Shown: positions 5,993 through 12,856, numbered from the stretch's first letter. The stretch: 12,932 nucleotides of DNA from JAGNLA01 sp964472265 (GCA_964472265.1 CAYYJO010000057.1:1-12932); one strand, 5' to 3'. A program made the numbers and translations. Notes: generated by a model not told the origin, from the sequence alone.

Positions 5993-7624
5993 ATGGAGCA
6001 GACAAACTGGAAAAACAAGCTTTACTACGGCGACAACCTTCGCATCCTCCGCGATCTGGTCAAGGACGAATCTGTCGACCTCATCTACCTCGACCCGCCG
6101 TTCAACAGCAACGCCACCTACAACCTCCTGTTCAAGGAAAAGGATGGCAAGTCGTCAGAGGCTCAGATTGAGGCTTTCGACGACACCTGGCAGTGGGATC
6201 AGAATGCCGAGAGAACCTATCACGAGGTGGTCGGTGAAGGCCCTGACAAGCTGTCAAAGCTGATTGAGGCCCTGCGAAAGTTCCTTGGCAGCAACGACAT
6301 GATGGCCTACCTTGTCATGATGGCTGTCAGGCTTGTGGAACTCAGGCGTGTGCTCAAACCAACCGGCTCCATCTACCTCCACTGCGACCCTACCGCCAGC
6401 CACTACATCAAGCTGCTTATGGATGCAGTGTTTGGTGCTGACAACTACAGAAATGAGTTAATATGGCGAAGAACTCTACCGCACGGGAATGTGAGGCAAA
6501 TTTTTGGTAGATCACATGATGTAATCTTTTTTTATTCTAAAACCGAAAAACCTTCCTGGAATCAACAATTTGATTCTAGTAGACAAGAATATATAGATCA
6601 ATTTTTTAGATATAAAGATGAAGGTGGTCGAGTTTATCGCTTAGTCTCATGCATTAATCCAAACCCAAACAGACCAAATTTGACATATGAATGGAATGGA
6701 GTAACAAAAGTTTGGAAATGGACGAAAGAAAGAATGAAAAAAGCCCATGACGATGGCATACTGGTATACTCAAAAACTGGGATACCAAGTTATAAAATGT
6801 ACTTGGATACGATAAAGGGTACACCAATGCAGGATATTTGGTATAATATTGATCCAATAATGGGGAGTAGCAATGAGCGTCTCGGTTACCCAACCCAAAA
6901 ACCTGAAGCTTTGCTCGAGCGCATAATCAAGGCCAGCTCAAACGAAGGCGACGTTGTGCTTGACCCGTTCTGTGGCTGTGGCACAGCCGTTGCCGTTGCC
7001 GAGAGGCTCAAGAGGCGGTGGATCGGAATCGACATCACCCACCTTGCCATCACGCTGATGAAAAAGCGCCTTGAGGACACGTTTGGTGCTGATCTTGCCC
7101 CTTACGAAGTGGTCGGTGAGCCAAAGGACATGTCGGGCGCAAAGGAGCTTTTCAGGATCGACCCGTACCAGTTTCAGTGGTGGGCAATCGGGCTTGTTGA
7201 CGGAAAACCGGCAGGTGGCGAGAAAAAGAAGGGTGCAGACCGTGGTATTGACGGCTACATCAACTTCTTTGACGACGACACCGGAAAGGTCAAGAAAGTC
7301 ATTATCTCGGTCAAGGGCGGACACGTGATGTCGCCTTACATTCGTGACCTCAAGGGTGTGCTTGAGCGTGAGGATGCACAGATTGGGTTGCTCATAACCC
7401 TTGAACCGCCGACAAAGCCTATGATGACTGAGGCTGCAGAGGCTGGACTTTACGAGTCGCCAATGCTTGGAAAGAAGTATCCCAGGCTGCAGATTCTCAC
7501 CATCGAGGAGCTGCTTGAAGGGAAGAAATTGGAGTATCCTGAAGGCTTGCGACCGGACATGTTTGCCCGCGCCAGACGCCAGGAAAAAGAAAAGGGCAAG
7601 GACAAGGGGTTGTTCGAAGATTAA
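5993..7624 (+). CDS. DNA methyltransferase (N4/N6, beta class) fused to Mrr-like nuclease domain
   Basis: A 543-residue protein. Residues 9-45 (NKLYYGDNL, then DPPF at 34-37) carry the catalytic motif IV. Motif X-like YPTQKPEALLERII lies at 299-312. The AdoMet-binding motif I DPFCGCGTA lies at 324-332, followed by RRWIGID. This IV-to-I order marks a beta-class amino-methyltransferase. Residues about 388-510 look like an Mrr/PD-(D/E)XK endonuclease fold: DPYQFQWWAIGL, GADRGIDG (414-421) and ISVKGG (438-443). Asp420 and Lys441 are candidate catalytic residues; Ser439 sits where Gln or Glu is usual. Such a fusion could act as a one-protein restriction-modification or modification-dependent system. 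Residues about 152-296, the expected target-recognition region, are AT-rich (83 of 240 bases G+C in 6541-6780). Flanks are richer: 34 of 60 at 6361-6420 and 39 of 60 at 6961-7020. The start is ATG 5993, the first start in frame. The gene stands alone, bracketed by repeats. Confidence 0.92.
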   Translation: MEQTNWKNKLYYGDNLRILRDLVKDESVDLIYLDPPFNSNATYNLLFKEKDGKSSEAQIEAFDDTWQWDQNAERTYHEVVGEGPDKLSKLIEALRKFLGSNDMMAYLVMMAVRLVELRRVLKPTGSIYLHCDPTASHYIKLLMDAVFGADNYRNELIWRRTLPHGNVRQIFGRSHDVIFFYSKTEKPSWNQQFDSSRQEYIDQFFRYKDEGGRVYRLVSCINPNPNRPNLTYEWNGVTKVWKWTKERMKKAHDDGILVYSKTGIPSYKMYLDTIKGTPMQDIWYNIDPIMGSSNERLGYPTQKPEALLERIIKASSNEGDVVLDPFCGCGTAVAVAERLKRRWIGIDITHLAITLMKKRLEDTFGADLAPYEVVGEPKDMSGAKELFRIDPYQFQWWAIGLVDGKPAGGEKKKGADRGIDGYINFFDDDTGKVKKVIISVKGGHVMSPYIRDLKGVLEREDAQIGLLITLEPPTKPMMTEAAEAGLYESPMLGKKYPRLQILTIEELLEGKKLEYPEGLRPDMFARARRQEKEKGKDKGLFED

Positions 7625-7625
7625 C

Positions 7626-7676
7626 TTTTTTGCCTCCCTTGTTGAAGGGAGGTGGCACGAAGTGCCGGAGGGTTCT
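7626..7676 (+). repeat. dispersed palindromic repeat, copy R2
   Basis: TTTTTTG is followed by hairpin CCTCCCTT-GTTG-AAGGGAGG (7633-7652). Next comes hairpin GGCAC-GAA-GTGCC (7654-7666), then GGAGGGTTCT. It begins two bases after the methyltransferase stop. It faces R3 head to tail-inverted, so R2 and R3 together form a longer imperfect inverted repeat around AAAACA. The segment AGGTGGCACGAAGTGCCGGA recurs in R4 with a compensated base pair. Confidence 0.75.
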
Positions 7677-7683
7677 AAAACAA

Positions 7684-7720
7684 GAACTCCCCCTACCCCC
7701 TCTTCACAAGAGGGGCAAAA
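7684..7720 (-). repeat. dispersed palindromic repeat, copy R3 (inverted)
   Basis: Read on the minus strand it is TTTTG, hairpin CCCCTCTT-GTG-AAGAGGGG, then GTAGGGGGAGTTCT. This is the same arrangement as R1 in the opposite orientation, with R1 upstream and R3 downstream of the methyltransferase gene. It lacks the GAA-loop hairpin. Confidence 0.7.
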
Positions 7721-7733
7721 GAGATAGAAACAA

Positions 7734-7830
7734 CCTCACCCCAACCCTCTCCCGAAAGGAGAGGGAGATATTTCCTTCGCCCGAAACGAAGTTTTGGGAG
7801 AAGGTGTCACGAAGTGACGGATGAGGGAGT
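7734..7830 (+). repeat. dispersed palindromic repeat, copy R4
   Basis: It starts CCTCACCC and holds hairpin CCCTCTCC-CGAAA-GGAGAGGG (7745-7765). A CTTCG/CGAAG stem and hairpin GTCAC-GAA-GTGAC (7806-7818) follow, and it ends CGGATGAGGGAGT (7818-7830). Its AGGTGTCACGAAGTGACGGA differs from the R2 segment at two positions that pair with each other, so the stem is kept. The general form resembles REP-like intergenic repeats of many bacteria. Confidence 0.7.
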
Positions 7831-7842
7831 TTTTCGTCAGTC

Positions 7843-7874
7843 AAATAAAAAAGAGGGGCTAAAAGCCCCTCTTT
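7843..7874 (-). terminator. intrinsic terminator of the serine operon
   Basis: An 11-base perfect stem AAAGAGGGGCT/AGCCCCTCTTT (7850-7860 with 7864-7874) has a three-base loop. On the minus strand it is followed by TTTTTTATTT. It lies 18 bases past the stop of the DUF1015 gene. It may also slow plus-strand transcription arriving from the methyltransferase, although the plus-strand T-run is short. Confidence 0.88.
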
Positions 7875-7892
7875 GATTGATTCAAACTAGTC

Positions 7893-9233
7893 TCAGATTG
7901 TTTCCCCATCCGGCAAGTACTGGATGATCAGTCCAGACTGAACCTTCGGAAAATAGTCGGTTGACTTCTGCGGCATGGTTTCATGATGCCTCGTCACGTC
8001 CTCGACAGCCTTGGTCGGTGTGTAGTTCATCAGGAACACGCACTGGTAGTTGCCAGCAACAAGCGGTTTGACAGCGTCTTCCGTGTAGCGTTCGTAGTCA
8101 ACGTTTGTCTGCGCGGCAAGCTTTGCGTCGTCGATGCCAAGGATCGGCTCCAGAATGAGCTTGTGGAGGATTGAAACATCGAGGGTCTTCCAGTCGTTGC
8201 TCATGTTCACCGGAATGTCATGGGCAAGCTTCTCATCCTTGAGGGCAAGGAGGTAAACAGACTTCCTGTCCTTTGCCATAAGTCCGAGCGAGTGCTTGTC
8301 CATGTTCTTCCTCATGGCGTCAACCAGGCCGTCTGCTGCCGAGTTCATGCAGCAGGTGACCGGCATCTCGATGACGTTGAACTTCTCCTTGATTTTGCCA
8401 AGCATGGCGTCAAAGTCGAAATTCGGAACGTCGCGGATGAGCCTGTGAGTCGGGAAGACGTAAAGGCCGGGATCGCTCATGTTGATGTAGGCAGCCATCC
8501 TGAAGTTCCAGGCTTCATTGCCTTTGAATCCAGGGTTCTTCTCGCGCATTTCGTTGCGGTAGTTGAGGGCTGTCTCATAACGGTGGTGGCCGTCAGCGAT
8601 AATGATGGTCTTTGAACCGATCATGTCCTGAATTTTTTTGATTTCTGCCGGGTCGTCAATTTTCCAGATTTTGTGGTGGGTGTCGTAGTGGTCGAGAGCG
8701 TCGAAAAGTGGTTCGCCCTTTGTGTGGGTGTCCAGGAGCTTGTTAATCGCATCCTGCTCGTCACGGTAGAAGAAGAGACAGAGGCCAAGGTTTGTCTTGG
8801 TTGCCCTTGTGAGCATGAGCCTGTCCATCTTTGGGCCAGAGAGAGTGTGTTCGTGTGGATAGATGACATTCTCGGAATAGTCGTAGAGTTTTGAAAGAGC
8901 AATGAAGCTCCTTCTGACCACGATTTTTCCTGTTTCAGGATGCTTGTACTCCTGGTTGTAGGCGTAGATTGTGTCTTTTCCATCGCGTTCAAGCACGCCG
9001 GTGGCAAGCCACTTCTGAAACACTTCGTTTGCCCTGGTGTACTTGTTGTTTGTGTCGGAGTCCCCGGGCATGTCTTTGGCAAGCTCGATCCTGATGGCGT
9101 TGTTTTCATGCTTTTTGTAGTAGTCTTCCTGCATCTGGGGCGTGATCTTGTCGTATGGCTGGGTGATCAGGTCGCCGATTGTGCCGGCTTTTTTGGAGTA
9201 ATGGACTCCTTTAAACGGTTTGATTTCGTACAT
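7893..9233 (-). CDS. DUF1015 family protein in the serine operon
   Basis: A 446-residue soluble protein of the DUF1015 family. Typical conserved segments are PFKGVHY near the start, QPYDKI (25-30), PHEHTLSGPKMDRL (126-139) and ADGHHRYETAL (213-223). No biochemical role is established to my knowledge. Members recur beside serA and a class V aminotransferase, as here, which points to serine metabolism. The DGHHR motif recalls ParB/sulfiredoxin-fold proteins, some of which are serine kinases; that link is inference. The start ATG at 9233 lies five bases past the serA stop. An AAAGGAG site within the last serA codons sits about 13 bases upstream, longer than usual spacing. The gene is last in the operon and is followed by a strong terminator. 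No phosphoserine phosphatase gene is in the operon. Confidence 0.88.
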   Translation of the reverse strand: MYEIKPFKGVHYSKKAGTIGDLITQPYDKITPQMQEDYYKKHENNAIRIELAKDMPGDSDTNNKYTRANEVFQKWLATGVLERDGKDTIYAYNQEYKHPETGKIVVRRSFIALSKLYDYSENVIYPHEHTLSGPKMDRLMLTRATKTNLGLCLFFYRDEQDAINKLLDTHTKGEPLFDALDHYDTHHKIWKIDDPAEIKKIQDMIGSKTIIIADGHHRYETALNYRNEMREKNPGFKGNEAWNFRMAAYINMSDPGLYVFPTHRLIRDVPNFDFDAMLGKIKEKFNVIEMPVTCCMNSAADGLVDAMRKNMDKHSLGLMAKDRKSVYLLALKDEKLAHDIPVNMSNDWKTLDVSILHKLILEPILGIDDAKLAAQTNVDYERYTEDAVKPLVAGNYQCVFLMNYTPTKAVEDVTRHHETMPQKSTDYFPKVQSGLIIQYLPDGETI

Positions 9234-9238
9234 TTGTT

Positions 9239-10153
9239 CTATTTTGCTCCTTTAAAGTAGTCAACAATTTTTTCTGCAAGCTGAACACCGGCTCTGCTCT
9301 GGCCTTCGTCTGTCTGTGCTCCGATGTGCGGCGTGAGGCTGACGTTTGGAAGAGTTGCGAGCTTGTGGGTGTTTTCCGGTGGTTCCTTCGCAAAGACATC
9401 AATGCCGGCGAAACGTATCTTGCCTGACTTGAGGCCTTCATACAGTGCATCCTCGTCGACAGTGCCACCACGGGCGCAGTTTACGAGAACGACACCTTTT
9501 TTCATCTTCTCAATTTCCGGTGCGCCGATGATGTTCTTGGTTTCCGGTGTGAGTGGGATGTGGAGCGAGAAGAAATCAGCATTGGCAATGAGTTCATCCT
9601 TGCCAACGAGCTTGATGTCCTTGTCCGGTGATTCCTTGACATAAGGATCGAAAGCAATGACCTTCATGCCCATTGCAACGGCACGCTTGGCAGTTTCATA
9701 ACCAATGCGTCCGATGCCGATGAGGCCGAGGGTTTTTCCGTAAAGCTCGATGCCTTCCATCTGCTTCTTTTCCCACTTGCCTTCCTTCATGGTGGCGGTT
9801 CCGTAGCCGATCCACCTGCAGGCTGCGAGCATGTGGCCGATTGCAAGTTCTGCAACCGAGATTGATGTAGCTGCAGGAGTGTTTACAACAGAGATGTTCT
9901 TCTCTTTTGCCGTGACCTGATCCACGTTGTCGAGTCCGACACCGGCGCGACCGATTATCTTAAGGTTCTTGCCGGCATCGATTACGTCTTTGGTTACTTT
10001 TGTGGCGGAACGGACAATGATTGCGTCGTAATCGGGGATTTTTGCAACGAGTTCTTCAGGTGTCAGCTTTATTACATCAACCTGATGGCCTGCATTTTTG
10101 AGCAGGTTGATTCCATCATCTGCGATTTTGTCAGCAATCAATATCTTTGCCAT
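9239..10153 (-). CDS. serA: D-3-phosphoglycerate dehydrogenase, short form without ACT domain
   Basis: A 304-residue D-2-hydroxyacid dehydrogenase. It probably oxidises 3-phosphoglycerate to 3-phosphohydroxypyruvate with NAD, the first step of serine synthesis. The Rossmann motif GIGRIG runs 146-151, and Asp169 at the end of the next strand favours NAD over NADP. The catalytic triad fits Arg228 (NCARGG), Glu257 (FAKEPP) and His276 (TPHIGAQT). RAGVGLDNVD (69-78) is typical of SerA. The protein ends after the catalytic domain, so the ACT and intervening domains for serine feedback seen in longer SerA are missing. The start ATG 10153 has AAGGAGG three bases upstream. It lies 17 bases past the aminotransferase gene. 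Other 2-hydroxyacid dehydrogenases are possible, but the neighbours favour SerA. Confidence 0.92.
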   Translation of the reverse strand: MAKILIADKIADDGINLLKNAGHQVDVIKLTPEELVAKIPDYDAIIVRSATKVTKDVIDAGKNLKIIGRAGVGLDNVDQVTAKEKNISVVNTPAATSISVAELAIGHMLAACRWIGYGTATMKEGKWEKKQMEGIELYGKTLGLIGIGRIGYETAKRAVAMGMKVIAFDPYVKESPDKDIKLVGKDELIANADFFSLHIPLTPETKNIIGAPEIEKMKKGVVLVNCARGGTVDEDALYEGLKSGKIRFAGIDVFAKEPPENTHKLATLPNVSLTPHIGAQTDEGQSRAGVQLAEKIVDYFKGAK

Positions 10154-10170
10154 GTTCCTCCTTCAGGGGG

Positions 10171-11307
10171 TTACCACTGGCAGGCCTTCATGAAGGCTGC
10201 AACGCCAGTACCAAGTTCGAACTTGTATCCGAGCTTCTTGAGGCAGATTTCGAGTGCGACAATGGCTGCTATTTCGTCATAGATGTCCATGTAGCCCATG
10301 TGTCCAAATCTGAAAATCTTGCCCTTGTAATCGCTCTGTCCTCCGCCAACGAGAACGCCATAGTCGTCTCTCATCATCTTTGTCAGTGCGGCTCCATCGA
10401 TTCCTTCCGGAACCCAGACTGCCGTTACTGCATCGCCCGGTTCTTTTGCAAACAGCTTGAGACCGAGTGCTGCCATTGCAGCCCTTACGCCGGTTGCCAG
10501 CATTGAATAGCGTTCCCAAAGTTTTTCCCTGCCGACTTTTCTGATCATCTCGAAAGCCTTTGCCGACTGGCAGATGATTGTGATCGGTGGTGTCCACGGG
10601 GTTTCTTTGTCCGGGATTTTTTTCTTGAACTCTCTCATGTCGAAATAGAAGCGCCTGTTTGTGCACTTTTCGACAAGAGCCCATGCCTTTGCTCCGAATG
10701 AGACGAAGCCAAGTCCTGGCGGAAGCATCATGCCTTTCTGCGATCCACCAGCGCATGCTTCAATGCCCCACTCGTCCATTTCAAACGGAACAACGCCTGC
10801 GCCTGAAACAACATCTGCACACAGGATTGCTTTCGTCTTGTTGACTATTGCTGCATATTCTTTTGTTTTTGAGCAGACACCGGTCGAAGTTTCTGAGAGC
10901 TGGCAGAAAACTACTGTTGTATCTGGGTTTGCTGCAAGAACTGATTCAAGTTCTGCCGGTTGGACAACATCGCCCCACTCTTTTTTGATTTCAACGGGTG
11001 TTGCGCCCCAGGCCTTTGCAAGCTTCATCCATCTGTTGCCGAAGTTTCCGGCGTTCAGAACGATAACCTTGTCACCAGGTGAAACCAGGTTCTGCATGCA
11101 GCATTCCATGGCTCCTGAACCTGATGATCCAAGAAGGAAAACGTCGTTCTTGGTTCCAAGGAGATACTTGAGGTCTTCCATGCACTGGACAACCATCTTC
11201 TTGCCGGCTGGACTCCTGTGGTAGGTGATGTCCCTGGCGCCTTCTACGCGGACTTCTTCCGGAAGCGGGGTCGGTCCGGGAGCCAATAAAAACTGTTTCA
11301 TAAACAT
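10171..11307 (-). CDS. class V aminotransferase, probable phosphoserine (serine-pathway) aminotransferase
   Basis: A 378-residue PLP enzyme of the alanine-glyoxylate/serine-pyruvate aminotransferase type. It opens with LLAPGPTPLPEEV, typical of the family. Other visible parts are the phosphate-binding SGSGAME (62-68), Asp165 in ADVVSGAG, and the Schiff-base lysine Lys191 in GGSQKGMMLPPG. With serA directly downstream it most likely turns 3-phosphohydroxypyruvate into phosphoserine, the SerC job done by an AGAT-like enzyme. Direct serine-glyoxylate or alanine-glyoxylate activity cannot be excluded. The start ATG 11307 has AAGGAGG eight bases upstream. A second ATG at 11301 is poorly spaced. 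A frame extending to 11577 shadows the preceding gene and is rejected. The gap to the upstream membrane-protein gene is 14 bases. Confidence 0.88.
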   Translation of the reverse strand: MFMKQFLLAPGPTPLPEEVRVEGARDITYHRSPAGKKMVVQCMEDLKYLLGTKNDVFLLGSSGSGAMECCMQNLVSPGDKVIVLNAGNFGNRWMKLAKAWGATPVEIKKEWGDVVQPAELESVLAANPDTTVVFCQLSETSTGVCSKTKEYAAIVNKTKAILCADVVSGAGVVPFEMDEWGIEACAGGSQKGMMLPPGLGFVSFGAKAWALVEKCTNRRFYFDMREFKKKIPDKETPWTPPITIICQSAKAFEMIRKVGREKLWERYSMLATGVRAAMAALGLKLFAKEPGDAVTAVWVPEGIDGAALTKMMRDDYGVLVGGGQSDYKGKIFRFGHMGYMDIYDEIAAIVALEICLKKLGYKFELGTGVAAFMKACQW

Positions 11308-11321
11308 AGCAACTTCCTCCT

Positions 11322-11681
11322 TTATATTGTTCTTGAAATCAAAAAGATTCCAAAGCCAATTGCTGCAACGCCTGCCCACCTGACCCAGTTGATTGGCTCG
11401 CCAAGAATGAGACTGGAGCCGATGAGGGCAAAGATATAGGTTGTGGCAAGAAACGGGTAGATATAGCTTAGGGGTCTCTGGGAGAGCACCCAAACCCAGA
11501 TGAAGGCGGCAATGACATAGAGCAAGGCACCGATTATAACATTGGGGTTTGTTATGATAAGGACGACTGCCTGCCAAAAAGTCTTTCCTGAGAATACACC
11601 GATCCTGTTAAGGCCAAGCTTGAGGATGATCTGGCCTGAAGCCATCAATAGTGTGCTCAAAACAGCAATCAGTTCCGCCAT
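11322..11681 (-). CDS. small four-TM DMT/EamA-like protein (ArnE/EmrE-like)
   Basis: A 119-residue membrane protein with four predicted helices: about 4-22, 38-62, 68-90 and 97-116. The layout WVLSQRPLSYIYPFLATTYIF...GEPINWVRWAGV resembles the ArnE-like branch of the drug/metabolite transporter superfamily, which includes lipid-linked sugar flippases. The membrane-embedded glutamate of EmrE in helix 1 is absent, so a multidrug pump is less likely. No Shine-Dalgarno sequence precedes ATG 11681; a promoter sits just upstream, giving a leader of only a few bases. It is first in the operon with the serine genes. Export of serine or a related compound is a guess from position only. Confidence 0.78.
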   Translation of the reverse strand: MAELIAVLSTLLMASGQIILKLGLNRIGVFSGKTFWQAVVLIITNPNVIIGALLYVIAAFIWVWVLSQRPLSYIYPFLATTYIFALIGSSLILGEPINWVRWAGVAAIGFGIFLISRTI

Positions 11682-11693
11682 GTCGCAGGATGG

Positions 11694-11721
11694 AGTGTAA
11701 CAAGGATTATTGCCTTTTCAA
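11694..11721 (-). promoter_or_regulatory. promoter of the serine operon
   Basis: On the minus strand -35 TTGAAA (11716-11721) and -10 TACACT (11694-11699) are 16 bases apart. The -10 ends 12 bases before the ATG of the first gene, so the leader is about five bases. The next gene relies on a strong AAGGAGG site. Confidence 0.5.
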
Positions 11722-11813
11722 CCCCTGCAAATACCGACACAAATTTGCAATTGCGTTAGCCAGCATTACCGCCACTTTCAATCCTGCGTGGATGGAATAA
11801 ACTTTTAACTATC

Positions 11814-12743
11814 ATGAGAGACTTCTATCAGGATTATCTGTTAACGCATCCAGATTCAGCTGAAAAACTTGAACATTTCAGGATTTTCCTGTCAGAATCG
11901 GGCAAGAGCATCATCGGCGCCGACAACAAGGACATCGAGAAATACAGGGATTCACTTGTAAAAACATACAATGTTTCTGAATCGGTAGAACACCTGCTCG
12001 TTGTGACAGCCTTTTACAGGCATCTGCACAGAAAAGCTGCGATTGCACAATACTTAAGGTACATCCTGATCATCCTCGTCCAGGCGTTTGCCATCTATGC
12101 CTCATCGGTCTGGATCATCCCAAAGTACCAGTGGCCATCATTTCTCTGGCTTGACCAACTCTCAATCCTCCTGTTTGGATCGCAGAAGATTTTCTATCTT
12201 CCTGGTTTCATCGGTTCAATCGTAACGCTTTGCGCCATGCTGGTATTGCTGGCAAGGGGTTGGCTTGAGAGACCGAGAAACTGGCTAGGCTGGGTTGTGC
12301 TCATCCTTGACTGGTGGATACTGGCAGTTCTTTATGGATTGGTCGTCGGAGATGAAGCAGCATTCCTTTCAGGCGGTCTGACAAACCTTCTAATTGTCGT
12401 GGCTTTTTCTGCCTTTGTCCTTGGATTCAGGGAGATCGTCGGGTTGGCGTTCATCACCCTCATGGTGCTTGCCGGTTTCAGAATAACCGAGGTTTCAAGC
12501 ATCATCGTTGGTATGAGTTTTCCGTACCTGCTTTCCATGACCGTTTTAATTTTCGCCCAGTGTCCTGATGCATTCGACAAGGTTCTGTCGTGGATCAACG
12601 CACAATTCCTTGCCGGAAAGGTTCAGGCAGCGAGTTCGGAAATCATCAAATCAACAACCTCTGTGGCAGCAATCATTCAAAGGGCTGCGGGGTTGACTGT
12701 CGGGAAGATCACCCTTCCTGGAAAGACAAAACTGCTTGATTGA
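11814..12743 (+). CDS. unrecognised membrane protein with recombinase SAM-like N-terminus
   Basis: A 309-residue protein I cannot assign to a known function. Residues about 1-75 are soluble and helical. The pattern HFRIFLSESGKSI, ADNKDIEKYRDSL, then VVTAFYRHLHR resembles the N-terminal SAM-like (core-binding) domain of tyrosine recombinases. The catalytic Arg-His-Arg-Tyr domain is absent. About six hydrophobic helices follow (near 82-103, 130-147, 157-178, 187-205, 208-222 and 228-248). A soluble tail of about 60 residues comes last. The start ATG 11814 has no clear ribosome binding site. The upstream 132 bases are shared with the divergent serine operon. The gene is monocistronic as far as seen, with tRNA-Gly next. 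Codon use and GC look native. Confidence 0.75.
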   Translation: MRDFYQDYLLTHPDSAEKLEHFRIFLSESGKSIIGADNKDIEKYRDSLVKTYNVSESVEHLLVVTAFYRHLHRKAAIAQYLRYILIILVQAFAIYASSVWIIPKYQWPSFLWLDQLSILLFGSQKIFYLPGFIGSIVTLCAMLVLLARGWLERPRNWLGWVVLILDWWILAVLYGLVVGDEAAFLSGGLTNLLIVVAFSAFVLGFREIVGLAFITLMVLAGFRITEVSSIIVGMSFPYLLSMTVLIFAQCPDAFDKVLSWINAQFLAGKVQAASSEIIKSTTSVAAIIQRAAGLTVGKITLPGKTKLLD

Positions 12744-12819
12744 TGGACAAAACATTGACATCCTGGACGGGAAAAGTTTCCGTAATGATTTGCCCTGGAA
12801 GCTCTTTGTGTAACTTACG

Positions 12820-12848
12820 TTGAAAGAAATAACAGTTTTTTATAGAAT
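12820..12848 (+). promoter_or_regulatory. promoter of tRNA-Gly
   Basis: TTGAAA (12820-12825) and TAGAAT (12843-12848) are 17 bases apart. The -10 ends eight bases before the tRNA 5' end, so the precursor leader is nearly absent. Confidence 0.6.
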
Positions 12849-12856
12849 AGTGTTGA

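Noticed and set aside
7630..7824. Open frame after the methyltransferase
   Set aside because: It runs entirely through hairpin repeats R2-R4; the peptide is low-complexity and not credible.
5874..7830. CRISPR array or tandem repeats around the methyltransferase
   Set aside because: The copies differ in length and orientation and are not regularly spaced by unique spacers.
8220..8615. Plus-strand open frame across the DUF1015 gene
   Set aside because: It is antisense to conserved DUF1015 segments and has no ribosome binding site or recognisable motif.
10171..11577. Longer aminotransferase starting at 11577
   Set aside because: The extra 90 residues overlap the upstream membrane-protein gene and match no family. 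ATG 11307 has a well-placed AAGGAGG.
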